The notes: a model not told the origin generated them from the letters alone. A stretch of DNA of 64,000 bases from Bacteroidota bacterium (GCA_014190575.1 BJGQ01000003.1:81493-145492); one strand, 5' to 3'; counted from the stretch's first letter, positions 36,253-45,049 are shown. Program-made: numbers and translations.

Positions 36253-37632
36253 TTATTTGTCGAATAAAATAATTTCTACTCTTCTGTTCACCGAACGACC
36301 ATGTTCATCTGAATTATCGGCGATTGGATCTTCAAAATTGTACCCGGCAATTTTTAATCGTTGCCATGCTACTCCTTTTTTTATTAAGTAATCCATTACC
36401 GTATTGGCTCGGCTTTCTGATAATTTCTGATTGTATTTTTTCGACCCAACATTGTCAGTATATCCGGTTAACTCACACCTCATTTCTAAATTTTTTTTCA
36501 AATATGTGGCTAATGCATCCAGATTTTCTTTTGCAGTATCAGGAATTATAGCCGATGCACTTGCAAAATTAATATTGGTTACCGCAAACCGATCCTGCTC
36601 TGCTTCATCCAATGAATCTTGCAGTGATTGCTGATCAGGAACAAATTTTCCGGCAAGTATTGATTTGAAATCTAACTTATCACTCAAATCAATATAATCT
36701 TTAAATTTGGGTTGCCCCGGATCTTTTAAACTGATGAATGAACCTGCTTCGAGCATTACCCCACTATCGTAAGCTAAATCACCAACATCGCCAATGGCAA
36801 TTTTCATGTGATACTTTTTGTAAGGCACCACATAACACGATGCAGTCATTACACCAGTTAGTCCATCGTATTGAATGTTATTAACGATTTCCTGATTGAG
36901 TTTTTTCTTTTTTGATTTGCTTATTTTGAAATCCGACACCACATTTTTCTTTACCGGTTTTCGTTTCTTAGTTATCGGTATAGATTTTTTCAAAGCGGGT
37001 TTTTTGAAATAATCATTGTCAATGTAATATTGATTGCTGAGTTTGTCATTTAGAGTATTAATGCTCACCGGCATATTTACCCCTGGAATGGTGGCAATGT
37101 TTACTCGTTTAACTTTTTCTCCATTCACTATAAATGCAAAAACATCATTGTACTTTGAACCAACATATTCAGGATATTCTTCAGAACCGAAAACATAGTT
37201 GAACATAATTTTATTGTTCAACGGAATAAAATCAAATTCAATTACAATTGCATCACCCGATGTTCCATGACTTATTCGGTTCAGGTCTTTGTCTCCCTTT
37301 GGTTTTCTTTTTGCTTTCGGGTCGCTGAAGTAACCGGTTTTATATGGAAGATTATTTGCACTAAAAGCATCGAATACACCTCCAGAAGAAAGAATAATTC
37401 CATTGTCAATTCCCAAGGTGGTTTCGGCATCATTGAAAAATCCATAGCCAAGATGAGGACCGTTCACAGTTACATTGCCTGTAACGATTCCCTGAGTGCC
37501 GGTCAGTTTTTTAACAAGTTGTTCGGCAGTCATTAAAGTATCAACCTGAATTTGCGCTGATGCATTAATTGAAATAAAAACACTCAATAAACAAATGCAA
37601 CTGATTTTAAGTGAAGAACTACTTAGGTTCAT
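36253..37632 (-). CDS. OmpA-family protein with N-terminal choice-of-anchor-L-like domain
   Basis: A 459-residue envelope protein. A signal peptide ends near ASAQ (about residue 26). Residues ~30-290 resemble a choice-of-anchor L domain: HLGYGFFNDAETTLGIDNGI, ILSSGG, and FNYVFGSEEYPEYVGSKYND. A Lys-rich insertion lies around residue 225-245. Residues ~345-459 form an OmpA/MotB peptidoglycan-binding domain with LTGYTDNVGSKKYNQKLSES and the terminal RSVNRRVEII. It may tie a surface adhesin-like module to the cell wall. The longest frame opens at GTG (37638); the ATG at 37632 is preferred. Confidence 0.88.
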   Translation of the reverse strand: MNLSSSSLKISCICLLSVFISINASAQIQVDTLMTAEQLVKKLTGTQGIVTGNVTVNGPHLGYGFFNDAETTLGIDNGIILSSGGVFDAFSANNLPYKTGYFSDPKAKRKPKGDKDLNRISHGTSGDAIVIEFDFIPLNNKIMFNYVFGSEEYPEYVGSKYNDVFAFIVNGEKVKRVNIATIPGVNMPVSINTLNDKLSNQYYIDNDYFKKPALKKSIPITKKRKPVKKNVVSDFKISKSKKKKLNQEIVNNIQYDGLTGVMTASCYVVPYKKYHMKIAIGDVGDLAYDSGVMLEAGSFISLKDPGQPKFKDYIDLSDKLDFKSILAGKFVPDQQSLQDSLDEAEQDRFAVTNINFASASAIIPDTAKENLDALATYLKKNLEMRCELTGYTDNVGSKKYNQKLSESRANTVMDYLIKKGVAWQRLKIAGYNFEDPIADNSDEHGRSVNRRVEIILFDK

Positions 37633-37722
37633 GAACACAAAAATAGAATTACTGAATCAATAAATTCAAATGATTAATACCATATTCATCTTAATAAATC
37701 AATAAACTGAATCAGGAATTTA

Positions 37723-37830
37723 TTAATGATGCTTTAGTAAAACCAAGGCACCTCCTGCCAGAAACAGAAATATCAAAACAATCCAGATAACGGCTTCACT
37801 GTTTTTTGGTTGTGGAGTAGTTGGTTTCAC
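37723..37830 (-). CDS. putative small single-pass membrane protein (35 aa, GTG start)
   Basis: A 35-codon frame on the minus strand, GTG at 37830 to TAA at 37725-37723. It encodes a short Pro/Thr/Asn-rich N-terminus (KPTTPQPKNSEA), one strongly hydrophobic helix (VIWIVLIFLFLAGGALVLL) and a Lys-His-His end. An A8 run ending with G lies just upstream of the start, as is common before Bacteroidota start codons. Composition, topology and position between coaE and the OmpA-like gene on the same strand support a real gene; homology cannot be tested here. Confidence 0.5.
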   Translation of the reverse strand: MKPTTPQPKNSEAVIWIVLIFLFLAGGALVLLKHH

Positions 37831-37953
37831 AACTTTTTTTTATGAAGCGAAGAAACCAAACGCGCAATTTTTAATGAATGATATAAATCAGTATGAATCA
37901 GATATGGTAATTAAAAAAACAAGGAAAATAAAAATTAGAAAAACAATTAGGAT

Positions 37954-38547
37954 TCAATGTTTGGCAAGTATCAATAATTGTTCATGCACTTTCATAACCT
38001 GTGGTATAAGGGCTTGTTTTTCATCATTCTCAATAACAAAATCGGCACGCGCAATTTTTTCTTCTTCGCTTAATTGATTTTTTATTCGTGCAATAATTTG
38101 TTCACGCGAAATAGTATCGCGTTTCATAATTCTGTTAATGCGCAATTCTTCAGGTGCAGTCACAACAATAATTTTATCCAATCCAATATTGCTACCTGAT
38201 TCAAAAAGTATGGCAGCTTCTTTTAACAAATATGGTTTGTCAGCATAATTTTCTTTCCATTTTAAATATGCTTTGATGGTGGCCGGATGAATTATTTTAT
38301 TCAGTTGAATTAATAAATTTTTATCAGAAAAAACTTTTTCAGCTACCAATTTTCTGTTCAACCTATCGGCGGAATAGACTTCTTTTCCCAATAACGAAAT
38401 CATTGCTGCACGAACTTCAGGGTCTTCATCTTGTAATTTTCGAGCTTCGGCATCAGCATAAAAAACCGGAACATCAAGCAATTCAAATACACGACACACG
38501 GTTGATTTTCCGCTGCCAATTCCTCCTGTTATTCCAACAGTTAACAT
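37954..38547 (-). CDS. coaE: dephospho-CoA kinase
   Basis: A 197-residue P-loop kinase that carries out the last step of coenzyme A synthesis, phosphorylating the 3'-hydroxyl of dephospho-CoA. The P-loop is GITGGIGSGKST at the N-terminus, and the CoA-domain segments (VFYADAEA, ILFESG, and IMKRDTISREQ in the lid) are present. It follows yajC by 6 bases. This DUF1573-yajC-coaE order is a familiar Bacteroidota cluster; in related genomes a YbbR-like gene often lies between yajC and coaE, but it is absent here. Confidence 0.96.
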   Translation of the reverse strand: MLTVGITGGIGSGKSTVCRVFELLDVPVFYADAEARKLQDEDPEVRAAMISLLGKEVYSADRLNRKLVAEKVFSDKNLLIQLNKIIHPATIKAYLKWKENYADKPYLLKEAAILFESGSNIGLDKIIVVTAPEELRINRIMKRDTISREQIIARIKNQLSEEEKIARADFVIENDEKQALIPQVMKVHEQLLILAKH

Positions 38548-38553
38548 GAAAAA

Positions 38554-38895
38554 TTAGGGTTGCTTATTCTCCAAGCGAGCCTTTGTCATTTCCATTGAAA
38601 TGCCGCTACGCTCCAATATGATTTTTGTATTGCTGTCAATTTCCACTTCAAGAGTTCCATTCTCATTCACCTTTGAAATGCGACCGTGCATTCCTGATAC
38701 GGTAACTATTTTAGTTCCTTTCTCAATGCTGTCAATAAAATTTTTCTGGTCTTTCGCTTTCTTCGTTTGCGGACGAATCATAAAAAAATACATCACCGCA
38801 AAAATGCCTACTAAGAAAACCATGTTGAACCATCCACCGCTTGACGATGATTGTGCGCCTCCGGTTGCAGGAGACATTAATAGGAATTGAATCAT
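38554..38895 (-). CDS. yajC: preprotein translocase subunit YajC
   Basis: A 113-residue Sec accessory subunit associated with SecDF. It has one transmembrane helix near residues 24-40 followed by the signature MIRPQTKKAKDQKNFIDSI and a small cytoplasmic beta domain (IVTVSGMHGRISKV). The N-terminal Ser/Gly-rich segment is typical of the family. It lies between the DUF1573 lipoprotein gene and coaE on the same strand. Confidence 0.96.
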   Translation of the reverse strand: MIQFLLMSPATGGAQSSSSGGWFNMVFLVGIFAVMYFFMIRPQTKKAKDQKNFIDSIEKGTKIVTVSGMHGRISKVNENGTLEVEIDSNTKIILERSGISMEMTKARLENKQP

Positions 38896-38926
38896 TTGTT
38901 AAGTTGTTTTATTTTTTATTTATCAA

Positions 38927-39376
38927 TTATAATTTCGGAATCACTTCACCTTGAATTTTTATTAATGCTGAGTTCGGATATGCATTGCAATAAACTGTAA
39001 CACCTTTATTAAATTTTCCCTCGCGACCTTCACTGTTGTATTTCACTATTATTGAATTCGACTCTCCGGGTTTAATTATTTCTTTAGGCCAGGATGGAGA
39101 AGTGCATCCACATGAAGCGCGCACATCAGTAATAACCAAATTTGCCGTGCCCGTATTTTTAAAAATGAATGAATGAGTAACCACATCGCCTTCAGTAATT
39201 TTTCCAAAATTAAACTGAGTTGAATCAAAACTGATAATTGGATATTTGCCTTCGGGCTCTTTGCCCATTGAAGCCGGATTGTTTACTATACTGCCTGGCA
39301 ATTGGTCGGAATCAGTATTTTGATTACAAGCAGAAAAAACGGCGAACAGAATTATAAGTGAAAAAATCGTTTTCAT
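38927..39376 (-). CDS. DUF1573-domain lipoprotein
   Basis: A 149-residue protein with a signal and lipobox (FSAC) near residue 17. The C-terminal ~100 residues form a DUF1573 Ig-like domain: FNFGKITEGDVVTHSFIFKN, then VRASCGCTSPSWP with the conserved CGC motif, then GKFNKGVTVY. Its role is unknown. The frame is open to 39409, but the 11 extra residues would precede a normal signal peptide, so the ATG at 39376 is chosen. A TAAATTTG promoter element lies 8 bases upstream of this ATG. Confidence 0.93.
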   Translation of the reverse strand: MKTIFSLIILFAVFSACNQNTDSDQLPGSIVNNPASMGKEPEGKYPIISFDSTQFNFGKITEGDVVTHSFIFKNTGTANLVITDVRASCGCTSPSWPKEIIKPGESNSIIVKYNSEGREGKFNKGVTVYCNAYPNSALIKIQGEVIPKL

Positions 39377-39384
39377 TCGGGCGG

Positions 39385-39392
39385 CAAATTTA
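39385..39392 (-). promoter_or_regulatory. TAnnTTTG -7 element upstream of DUF1573-yajC-coaE
   Basis: The minus strand reads TAAATTTG here, 8 bases from the chosen start at 39376. A TTTG lies 14 bases further upstream (39410-39407), closer than the usual 18-19. If used, it excludes the longer 39409 start and gives a near-leaderless mRNA. Confidence 0.4.
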
Positions 39393-39470
39393 TATGAAGA
39401 ATTGAGCAAATAACTATTTTCATTCAGTTATTAATTCTTCCATTCTATATTTGAATTCTATTAGAAAAAA

Positions 39471-39974
39471 ATGGACGGCAAACTAATTTACATTTTAATA
39501 ATTATCGCTTACGGAATTTATTCGAGTTATGCAAAAAGTAAAAAGGAAGCTGAGCGGAAGAAAGCCATTGAAGAAAAAAAGTTAAACCCAATTGGTGGAA
39601 ACAGTACCAAGCCAATTATTGAAAAGCCGGTTCCAACAGGAAATTCATGGGAAGAATTAATCAGAAATATTACACAGGAAACCAAAGCGAAAAAACAAGT
39701 TGTAAAAACACAAACCACAGCGCAAAAATCTCAGGCAGCATATAACAAGAAGAAAAAATCGGTTCAGGAAAATGTGTTTGTTGCAATGGGTGACGATAGC
39801 AACAATCCAAACTTTCAGCAAACTAATAATCCGGCATTAAATAAACCGCAGGTAACTATTTCAGACATGTATGCTGTTAAATCATATGATATTAAGGAAG
39901 AAGAAATTTCTTATCAATTGAATGCGCGTGAGGCATTGATACAATCAGTTATATTAACCAGACCGAATTATTAA
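39471..39974 (+). CDS. hypothetical single-pass membrane protein
   Basis: A 167-residue protein. Residues 4-19 are a hydrophobic helix (LIYILIIIAYGIYSSYA), followed by a charged Lys/Glu-rich stretch and a low-complexity Gln/Asn/Lys region. The C-terminal segment ELNAREALIQSVILTRPN-like (residues ~148-167) looks conserved. The same closing phrase occurs in Bacteroidota proteins of unknown function, from memory. Probable topology is a short N-terminus, one helix and a cytoplasmic disordered tail. Confidence 0.75.
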   Translation: MDGKLIYILIIIAYGIYSSYAKSKKEAERKKAIEEKKLNPIGGNSTKPIIEKPVPTGNSWEELIRNITQETKAKKQVVKTQTTAQKSQAAYNKKKKSVQENVFVAMGDDSNNPNFQQTNNPALNKPQVTISDMYAVKSYDIKEEEISYQLNAREALIQSVILTRPNY

Positions 39975-40021
39975 TTCAATTAGCTGATTTCATTATCAAT
40001 AATTTTAAAAACGAGCTACAA

Positions 40022-40390
40022 CTATTTGTTGGTTACACCACCATGCACACCAATTTTCACTTTATCGTTTCGTTCAATAACTATTTCAGAGAATTTATCT
40101 GAATTAAAACTGACTGCACCATCAGCACTGCTCACCTGAATGGAAATATTTTTTATTGAGCCATCTGATTTTCGTGCAATGGAAAGAATGGTGAGTTTAA
40201 CTCCCTTGGCCTGTAAATCTGTTTTCAGATTATTTAAATCCTCCTCTGTTGAATGGTTGGAGATGATGCTGTGTATATCATCTGTCGGGATTTTTATTCC
40301 GGTATTAGCAGTAGTTAACGATTGGGCATGAACCACAGTAATTGAATATTGAGATACCAATGCGAAAAGAATTAAAAGTAGTTTTTTCAT
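40022..40390 (-). CDS. small secreted protein resembling a segment of M56-type peptidases
   Basis: A 122-residue protein with a signal peptide ending in VHAQ near residue 23. Residues ~42-90 (TEEDLNNLKTDLQAKGVKLT, then ARKSDGSIKNISIQVSS) resemble the short repeated 'element' found in the C-terminal regions of Bacteroidota BlaR1/M56-family membrane peptidases. No peptidase domain is present, so this is either a free-standing form of that module or a remnant. It is monocistronic. Function unknown. Confidence 0.7.
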   Translation of the reverse strand: MKKLLLILFALVSQYSITVVHAQSLTTANTGIKIPTDDIHSIISNHSTEEDLNNLKTDLQAKGVKLTILSIARKSDGSIKNISIQVSSADGAVSFNSDKFSEIVIERNDKVKIGVHGGVTNK

Positions 40391-40503
40391 TAGCGTAAAA
40401 TTTAATGATTGTGAGGTGAAAGGTATAACTTCTCTTTAATATTTTCATGTTTTCAGAAATCAGAGAAGTAATAAATAGGAATGCAAAATTTATTTTATCG
40501 GGG

Positions 40504-40533
40504 TTGTCAACTCAATAGTATCGTTTACTTTTG
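40504..40533 (+). promoter_or_regulatory. Bacteroidota-type promoter of corA
   Basis: TTG at 40504-40506, a spacer of 19 bases, and TACTTTTG at 40526-40533 match the pattern TTG-N19-TAnnTTTG exactly. The corA ATG at 40571 is 37 bases further on. Confidence 0.7.
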
Positions 40534-40570
40534 CCGCGCACCAAATATTTAACTGCATAGATGGACGGCG

Positions 40571-41518
40571 ATGATCAAATACTACAAAACATATGAGGGC
40601 AAGCTTAAACAGTTAGATGCACCGGAGTCGGGTTGTTGGATAAATATTTATCCGCCATTTAACCACGACAATTTAAAAAAGCTTAGTGAACAGTACAATA
40701 TCCCGATTGACTTTTTAATTGACTCACTGGATATAGAAGAACGCTCCCGATTTGAGCGCGAAGACGATTCGAATCTTATAGTATTAAAGATTCCAATGGC
40801 AAACGATGCCGAGAATGAACGCGAAGCCAGGTTCATAACCATACCACTCGGAATTATAATTGTTGAAGACATATTAATAACCATTAGTCCCTATGAAAAT
40901 CAGGTGATAGATTGTTTTTTAAATAACAATGTCAAGAATGTAAACATTAATGACCGCAGCAAATTTGTATTGCAGATTTTTGATCGTTGTGTTTTTTATT
41001 TTCTGTATTTCTTGAAAGAAATAAACAACGAAAGCAATTCGTATGAAAAGGAATTATATGATTCAATGCGAAACGAAGAATTGTTAAAGTTGCTCAAAAT
41101 TGAAAAGAGTCTCGTGTACTTTGTAACATCTCTTAGAAGCAATGAACTTATGATGCTGAAAATTCAACGCACTGATTTTTTAAAGATTAATGCAGACGAA
41201 GACAAGCAGGAATTTTTTGGCGATACAATTATTGATATGAGTCAGGCGCTTGAAATGGCCAATACTTACACCAATATTTTAAGCGGAACCATGGATGCTT
41301 TTGCCAGTATCATCAGCAACAACCTGAATGTAGTGATGAAGCGATTAACTTCTGTTACAATTGTGCTAACGGTGCCAATGCTGGTTGCAAGTTTATACGG
41401 AATGAATGTGCACATACCTTATGAAAGCAATCCTTACGCTTTTTATTTTATAATGACATTTTGTTTTATTGTAGCAATATGTCTGATAGTATTGTTTAAG
41501 AAATTGAAGTGGTGGTAA
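40571..41518 (+). CDS. corA: magnesium/cobalt transporter, CorA family
   Basis: A 315-residue pentameric divalent-cation channel. The large N-terminal cytoplasmic domain (residues 1-~250) is followed by two C-terminal helices; the first ends with the selectivity motif YGMNVHIP, the hallmark GMN. The second helix ends with a basic FKKLKWW tail. The protein most likely mediates Mg uptake. It has a clear promoter of its own and no same-strand partner. An in-frame-independent ATG at 40561 lies just upstream but is not in this frame. Confidence 0.95.
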   Translation: MIKYYKTYEGKLKQLDAPESGCWINIYPPFNHDNLKKLSEQYNIPIDFLIDSLDIEERSRFEREDDSNLIVLKIPMANDAENEREARFITIPLGIIIVEDILITISPYENQVIDCFLNNNVKNVNINDRSKFVLQIFDRCVFYFLYFLKEINNESNSYEKELYDSMRNEELLKLLKIEKSLVYFVTSLRSNELMMLKIQRTDFLKINADEDKQEFFGDTIIDMSQALEMANTYTNILSGTMDAFASIISNNLNVVMKRLTSVTIVLTVPMLVASLYGMNVHIPYESNPYAFYFIMTFCFIVAICLIVLFKKLKWW

Positions 41519-41538
41519 AAGAAATTAAAAATCAGAAA

Positions 41539-42522
41539 TTAAATATTTTCGCACTTCATATTTTTTTCATCGAATCTAAAGCCCCTTAAAAATTCCTCTG
41601 TTTTTATTTTCTTTTTTCCTTCCAATTGTAATTCAAGAATTTCAAGTAAACCATCTGCACATTGAATTCTTAAAAAAGATTTTCCATCGGTTGAAATATT
41701 TCCCGGAGAATTATTAATGGATAATGGATAATTGTCAATGGATATTTTTTGTGAACGAAAAATTTTCACTGTTTTACCATTCAGTTTTGTGAAAGCAGCA
41801 GGATAGGGTGAGAGCCCGCGAATGAGATTATGAATTTGCTGAACAGAATTATTCCAGTTGATGCGGCAGGTTTCAGTAAATAATTTCGGAGCTGATTTTA
41901 TTTCAGCAGAAAATGTTTGCGGTGTGAGCGAATAATTTCCTTCGTCAATTAACTGAACAGTTTTTAAAACCAACTCAGCACCAACATGCATTAACTCATC
42001 ATGCAGTTCACCAGCGGTTTCTTCTTCAGTAATTTTTACTTTTTCCTGAAGTATAATTTTACCGGTATCAATTTCATGTTCCAGAAAAAAAGTGGTTGCA
42101 CCAGTTTCTTTTTCTCCATTAATAATTGCCCAATTGATTGGCGCAGCTCCGCGATATTGCGGAAGAAGCGAAGCATGCAAATTAAAAGTTCCTATCAGTG
42201 GCATTTTCCAAATCACTTCGGGCAACATACGAAATGCAACTACAATTTGTAAATCGGGTTTGAGTTCGAGAAGTTGCTCGGTAAACTCAAACGACTTTAA
42301 TTTTTCAGGTTGAAGTAGGTAAATATTGTTTTCCCTTGCAAATTTTTTCACAGCAGATTCATGCATTAGCATTCCTCTGCCTGCAGGTTTATCGGGTGCA
42401 GTTACTACTGCAACTACATTGTAATTATTTTCAATCAAAATTTTTAATGAAGGCACGGCAAATTCAGGTGTGCCCATAAAAACTATTCTCAACTTCGATT
42501 TATATACAGATAAATTGTTCAT
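41539..42522 (-). CDS. fmt: methionyl-tRNA formyltransferase
   Basis: A 327-residue enzyme that formylates initiator Met-tRNA using 10-formyl-THF. The N-terminal catalytic domain contains VFMGTPEFAVPSL, the folate loop and the triad region NLHASLLPQYRGAAPINWAI (Asn, His, and the downstream Asp in GKIIL context). The C-terminal domain begins near residue 205. Around residues 263-275 the C-terminal domain carries an Asn/Ile/Ser-rich stretch (IDNYPLSINN) encoded by a low-complexity repeat, probably an insertion into a loop. The start overlaps the end of the upstream NamZ-like gene by four bases (ATGA). Confidence 0.96.
   Translation of the reverse strand: MNNLSVYKSKLRIVFMGTPEFAVPSLKILIENNYNVVAVVTAPDKPAGRGMLMHESAVKKFARENNIYLLQPEKLKSFEFTEQLLELKPDLQIVVAFRMLPEVIWKMPLIGTFNLHASLLPQYRGAAPINWAIINGEKETGATTFFLEHEIDTGKIILQEKVKITEEETAGELHDELMHVGAELVLKTVQLIDEGNYSLTPQTFSAEIKSAPKLFTETCRINWNNSVQQIHNLIRGLSPYPAAFTKLNGKTVKIFRSQKISIDNYPLSINNSPGNISTDGKSFLRIQCADGLLEILELQLEGKKKIKTEEFLRGFRFDEKNMKCENI
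41711..41741. repeat. ATTGACAATT-type repeat inside fmt
   Basis: On the minus strand the fmt coding sequence contains ATTGACAATTATCC, then ATTATCCATT, a run of near-tandem ATTATCC/ATTGACAATT words. Similar wording lies inside the T9SS protein gene at 62086-62120. Such words are commonly dispersed in intergenic DNA of related genomes; here the repeat is read through in frame. Confidence 0.55.
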
Positions 42523-43712
42523 TCAAAATCTTTATATAATAAATATTTTTTTCTGGTGTCTTTGAACTTCAAAATATCCGGTTGCCATTCCTGATGTATC
42601 ATAAAATCAGATTTGCCGGTTACGATATCTTTTTTCAATTGATCTGTACCGGCAAGTTTATCAAAATAAGAAGTGAAAAATTCTTCCTTATTTTGGTAAG
42701 TCAGATAAAATTGTATCAACCAATTCAGAAATATTTGTTTGTGATCGAAAAAATAACCGCCATTGTAAATTGATAAATCAACTCCCGAACATTGTTCATT
42801 CGCATAAACAGGATTTGTAGCGCCAGGTTTACTTACAGGTGTGAAAAAATTTTTTCCGATTTTGCTGCCCGGGTACCCAATTAACTGAAAAGGTCGGTCA
42901 GTGCCTCTTCCAACGCTTAACGGAGTTCCTTCAAATAAACATGTAGATGGATAAAGATATACTGCATTCATATTTGTAATGTTAGGAGATGGTTTTCGGG
43001 GTAAAATATATTTTACTGAATGATCATAGCCTTCGCACACCACATAAGTGAACTGACATTGCATTGAATCTTTCAATAATTTTTCTCCATTTAAAAACAA
43101 TGCATATTCAGCAGGTGTCATAGCATAAACAATCGGAATGGATTGCATGCCAACAAATGATTCAAATTTTTTATTGAGTACTGGTCCATCAATGTACCAC
43201 CCATTCGGGTTCGGTCGATCAAGTATTAATAAGGGCTTTTTATTTTCAGCACATGCTTCCATCACATATTGCAGAGTGCTGATGTAGGTATAAAAGCGAA
43301 CACCCACATCCTGTATATCATAAATCACCAAATCAACATTTGATAAATCTTCTGCTGAAGGTTTTTTATGATTCCCGTAGATTGACACAATTGGCAATTT
43401 TGTTATTGAATCAGTTGAATTTGAAATATCAGAACCTGCGTCAGCATTTCCTCTGAAACCATGTTCGGGAGCAAATATTTTTTTTACTGCAATTCCAAGT
43501 GACAATAAAGAATCGACAATGTGAGTGTTGTTTATAAATGAGGTAGCATTTACCACGAGTCCAATTCTTTTGTCTTTTAACTGCCACAAATATTTTTCGG
43601 TTTGTTCTGCTCCGGTTTTTACAGTTGGAAACGGACCAAACGGTTGTGCAACAACAATTTGATTTGATAGGAATATTTTTATAAGAAGTAGAAAAATAAA
43701 TGAATGCCTCAT
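42519..43712 (-). CDS. DUF1343 / NamZ-type exo-beta-N-acetylmuramidase
   Basis: A 397-residue secreted protein of the DUF1343 family, in which the characterised member NamZ removes terminal MurNAc from peptidoglycan fragments. Signal peptide cleavage is near VVAQ (about residue 22). Family features are RIGLVVNATS, IFAPEHGFRGNADAG, LVIYDIQDVGVRFYTYISTL, and LLILDRPNPNG followed by DGPVL. The function here is inferred from the family. The frame extends 16 codons upstream, but the ATG at 43712 directly precedes the signal peptide. It overlaps fmt by four bases. Confidence 0.93.
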   Translation of the reverse strand: MRHSFIFLLLIKIFLSNQIVVAQPFGPFPTVKTGAEQTEKYLWQLKDKRIGLVVNATSFINNTHIVDSLLSLGIAVKKIFAPEHGFRGNADAGSDISNSTDSITKLPIVSIYGNHKKPSAEDLSNVDLVIYDIQDVGVRFYTYISTLQYVMEACAENKKPLLILDRPNPNGWYIDGPVLNKKFESFVGMQSIPIVYAMTPAEYALFLNGEKLLKDSMQCQFTYVVCEGYDHSVKYILPRKPSPNITNMNAVYLYPSTCLFEGTPLSVGRGTDRPFQLIGYPGSKIGKNFFTPVSKPGATNPVYANEQCSGVDLSIYNGGYFFDHKQIFLNWLIQFYLTYQNKEEFFTSYFDKLAGTDQLKKDIVTGKSDFMIHQEWQPDILKFKDTRKKYLLYKDFE

Positions 43713-43789
43713 GAATGGTTTGGATTCTTTTCTTTGCAATATTAATTGAAGGTAAAACAACTACTCATTAAAAGTGCCAACTTTATAGA

Positions 43790-45010
43790 ATGAATACTGC
43801 ATGGTTTATAACACGGAAAATTGCATTGAGCAGGCAACCGAATTTCAGCAGGTTCATTATTCGTGTTGCAGTGGCTGCAATTGCTTTGAGTATTACCGTT
43901 ATGATTATTGCTGGAAGTTTGGTTAGCGGTTTTCAAAAAGAAATCAGCCAAAAGATATTTGGTTTTTGGGGTCATGTTCGTATTTATGATTACAACAGCA
44001 CGATGGGCTTTCAAGATAAGGCTGTTTCTATTCATCAAAAATTTTACCCTTCCATTGAAAAAATGCCGGGTGTTAAACACATTCAGGTATATGCAAATAA
44101 GCCGGGTATTATTAAAACAAAAAATGAAATTGAAAGCATTGTTGTCCGTGGTTTCGGAACTGATTTCGATACAAGTTTTCTATCTAAGTGTATGGAGTCA
44201 GGAAAAATATTACAGCCTGGAGATACTTCTCACCCAAGGAAAATTATGTTATCCAGTTCAACTGCGACACGATTGAATTTGAAAACCGGAGATGATATTA
44301 TTATTTATTTTATTCAACAACCGCCAAGAGTACGGAAGTTTAAAATTGAAGGAATTTATAAAACCGGATTGGAAGAGTTTGATAAATTATATGCGCTTTC
44401 TGACATTGCTGATATTCAACAACTCAATAACTGGTCGGCTGATTCGGTCAGTGGATTTGAAGTGTTTTTAGATGATGTAAAAAATATTTCAGCAATGGGA
44501 AAAAAGATAAACGAAACTTATATCGGACAAAATCTTGTTGCACAAACATTGAAAGAAATAAATCCGAATATTTTTGATTGGCTCGATTTGCAAGACATAA
44601 ATGAATATGTGATTCTGATTTTAATGACCATTGTTGCTATAATAAATATGGCAACTGCATTGTTGATTTTGATTTTAGAACGAACAAATATGATTGGCAT
44701 ATTAAAAACTCAGGGTGCGACGAACAGTTTTATTCGTCGGATTTTTATATACCATGCAGGCATTATAATTTTTCAGGGAATTTTAATTGGAAATTTTATA
44801 GGATTGGGATTGTGTTACCTGCAAACAAAATATGGATTAATACGATTGTCGGAAGAATCATATTATGTGAATGTGGCACCTGTCCATTTCGATCCATTAT
44901 TTATTACTGCGGTTAATGTAGGTGTGTTATTAGTTTGTTTAATTGTGTTGTTGATTCCAAGTTACCTGGTTTCAAAAGTGAGCCCGGTAAAAGCAATTCA
45001 TTTCAGATAA
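43790..45010 (+). CDS. LolC/E-like ABC transporter permease (FtsX domain)
   Basis: A 406-residue membrane protein. An N-terminal helix (residues ~25-45) is followed by a large periplasmic MacB-like domain, and three helices lie in the C-terminal ~150 residues (YVILILMTIVAIINMATALLI, IIIFQGILIGNFIGL, VGVLLVCLIVLLIPSYL), ending with the typical VSKVSPVKAIHFR. This architecture matches the lipoprotein-releasing LolC/E group. The ATPase is not next to it; the only same-strand follower is a small lipoprotein. The permease presumably pairs with an ATPase encoded elsewhere. Confidence 0.92.
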   Translation: MNTAWFITRKIALSRQPNFSRFIIRVAVAAIALSITVMIIAGSLVSGFQKEISQKIFGFWGHVRIYDYNSTMGFQDKAVSIHQKFYPSIEKMPGVKHIQVYANKPGIIKTKNEIESIVVRGFGTDFDTSFLSKCMESGKILQPGDTSHPRKIMLSSSTATRLNLKTGDDIIIYFIQQPPRVRKFKIEGIYKTGLEEFDKLYALSDIADIQQLNNWSADSVSGFEVFLDDVKNISAMGKKINETYIGQNLVAQTLKEINPNIFDWLDLQDINEYVILILMTIVAIINMATALLILILERTNMIGILKTQGATNSFIRRIFIYHAGIIIFQGILIGNFIGLGLCYLQTKYGLIRLSEESYYVNVAPVHFDPLFITAVNVGVLLVCLIVLLIPSYLVSKVSPVKAIHFR

Positions 45011-45049
45011 AAATGAAAACATATCTTTGAAACAGATTCGGAAACATCG

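Noticed and set aside
37639..37953. Possible regulatory RNA between the OmpA-like gene and coaE
   Set aside because: The region is AT-rich and mostly explained by the 35-codon ORF; I see no stable hairpins beyond chance.
41521..41540. GAAATTAAA tandem-like words between corA and fmt
   Set aside because: Too short and low in complexity to separate from AT-rich background.
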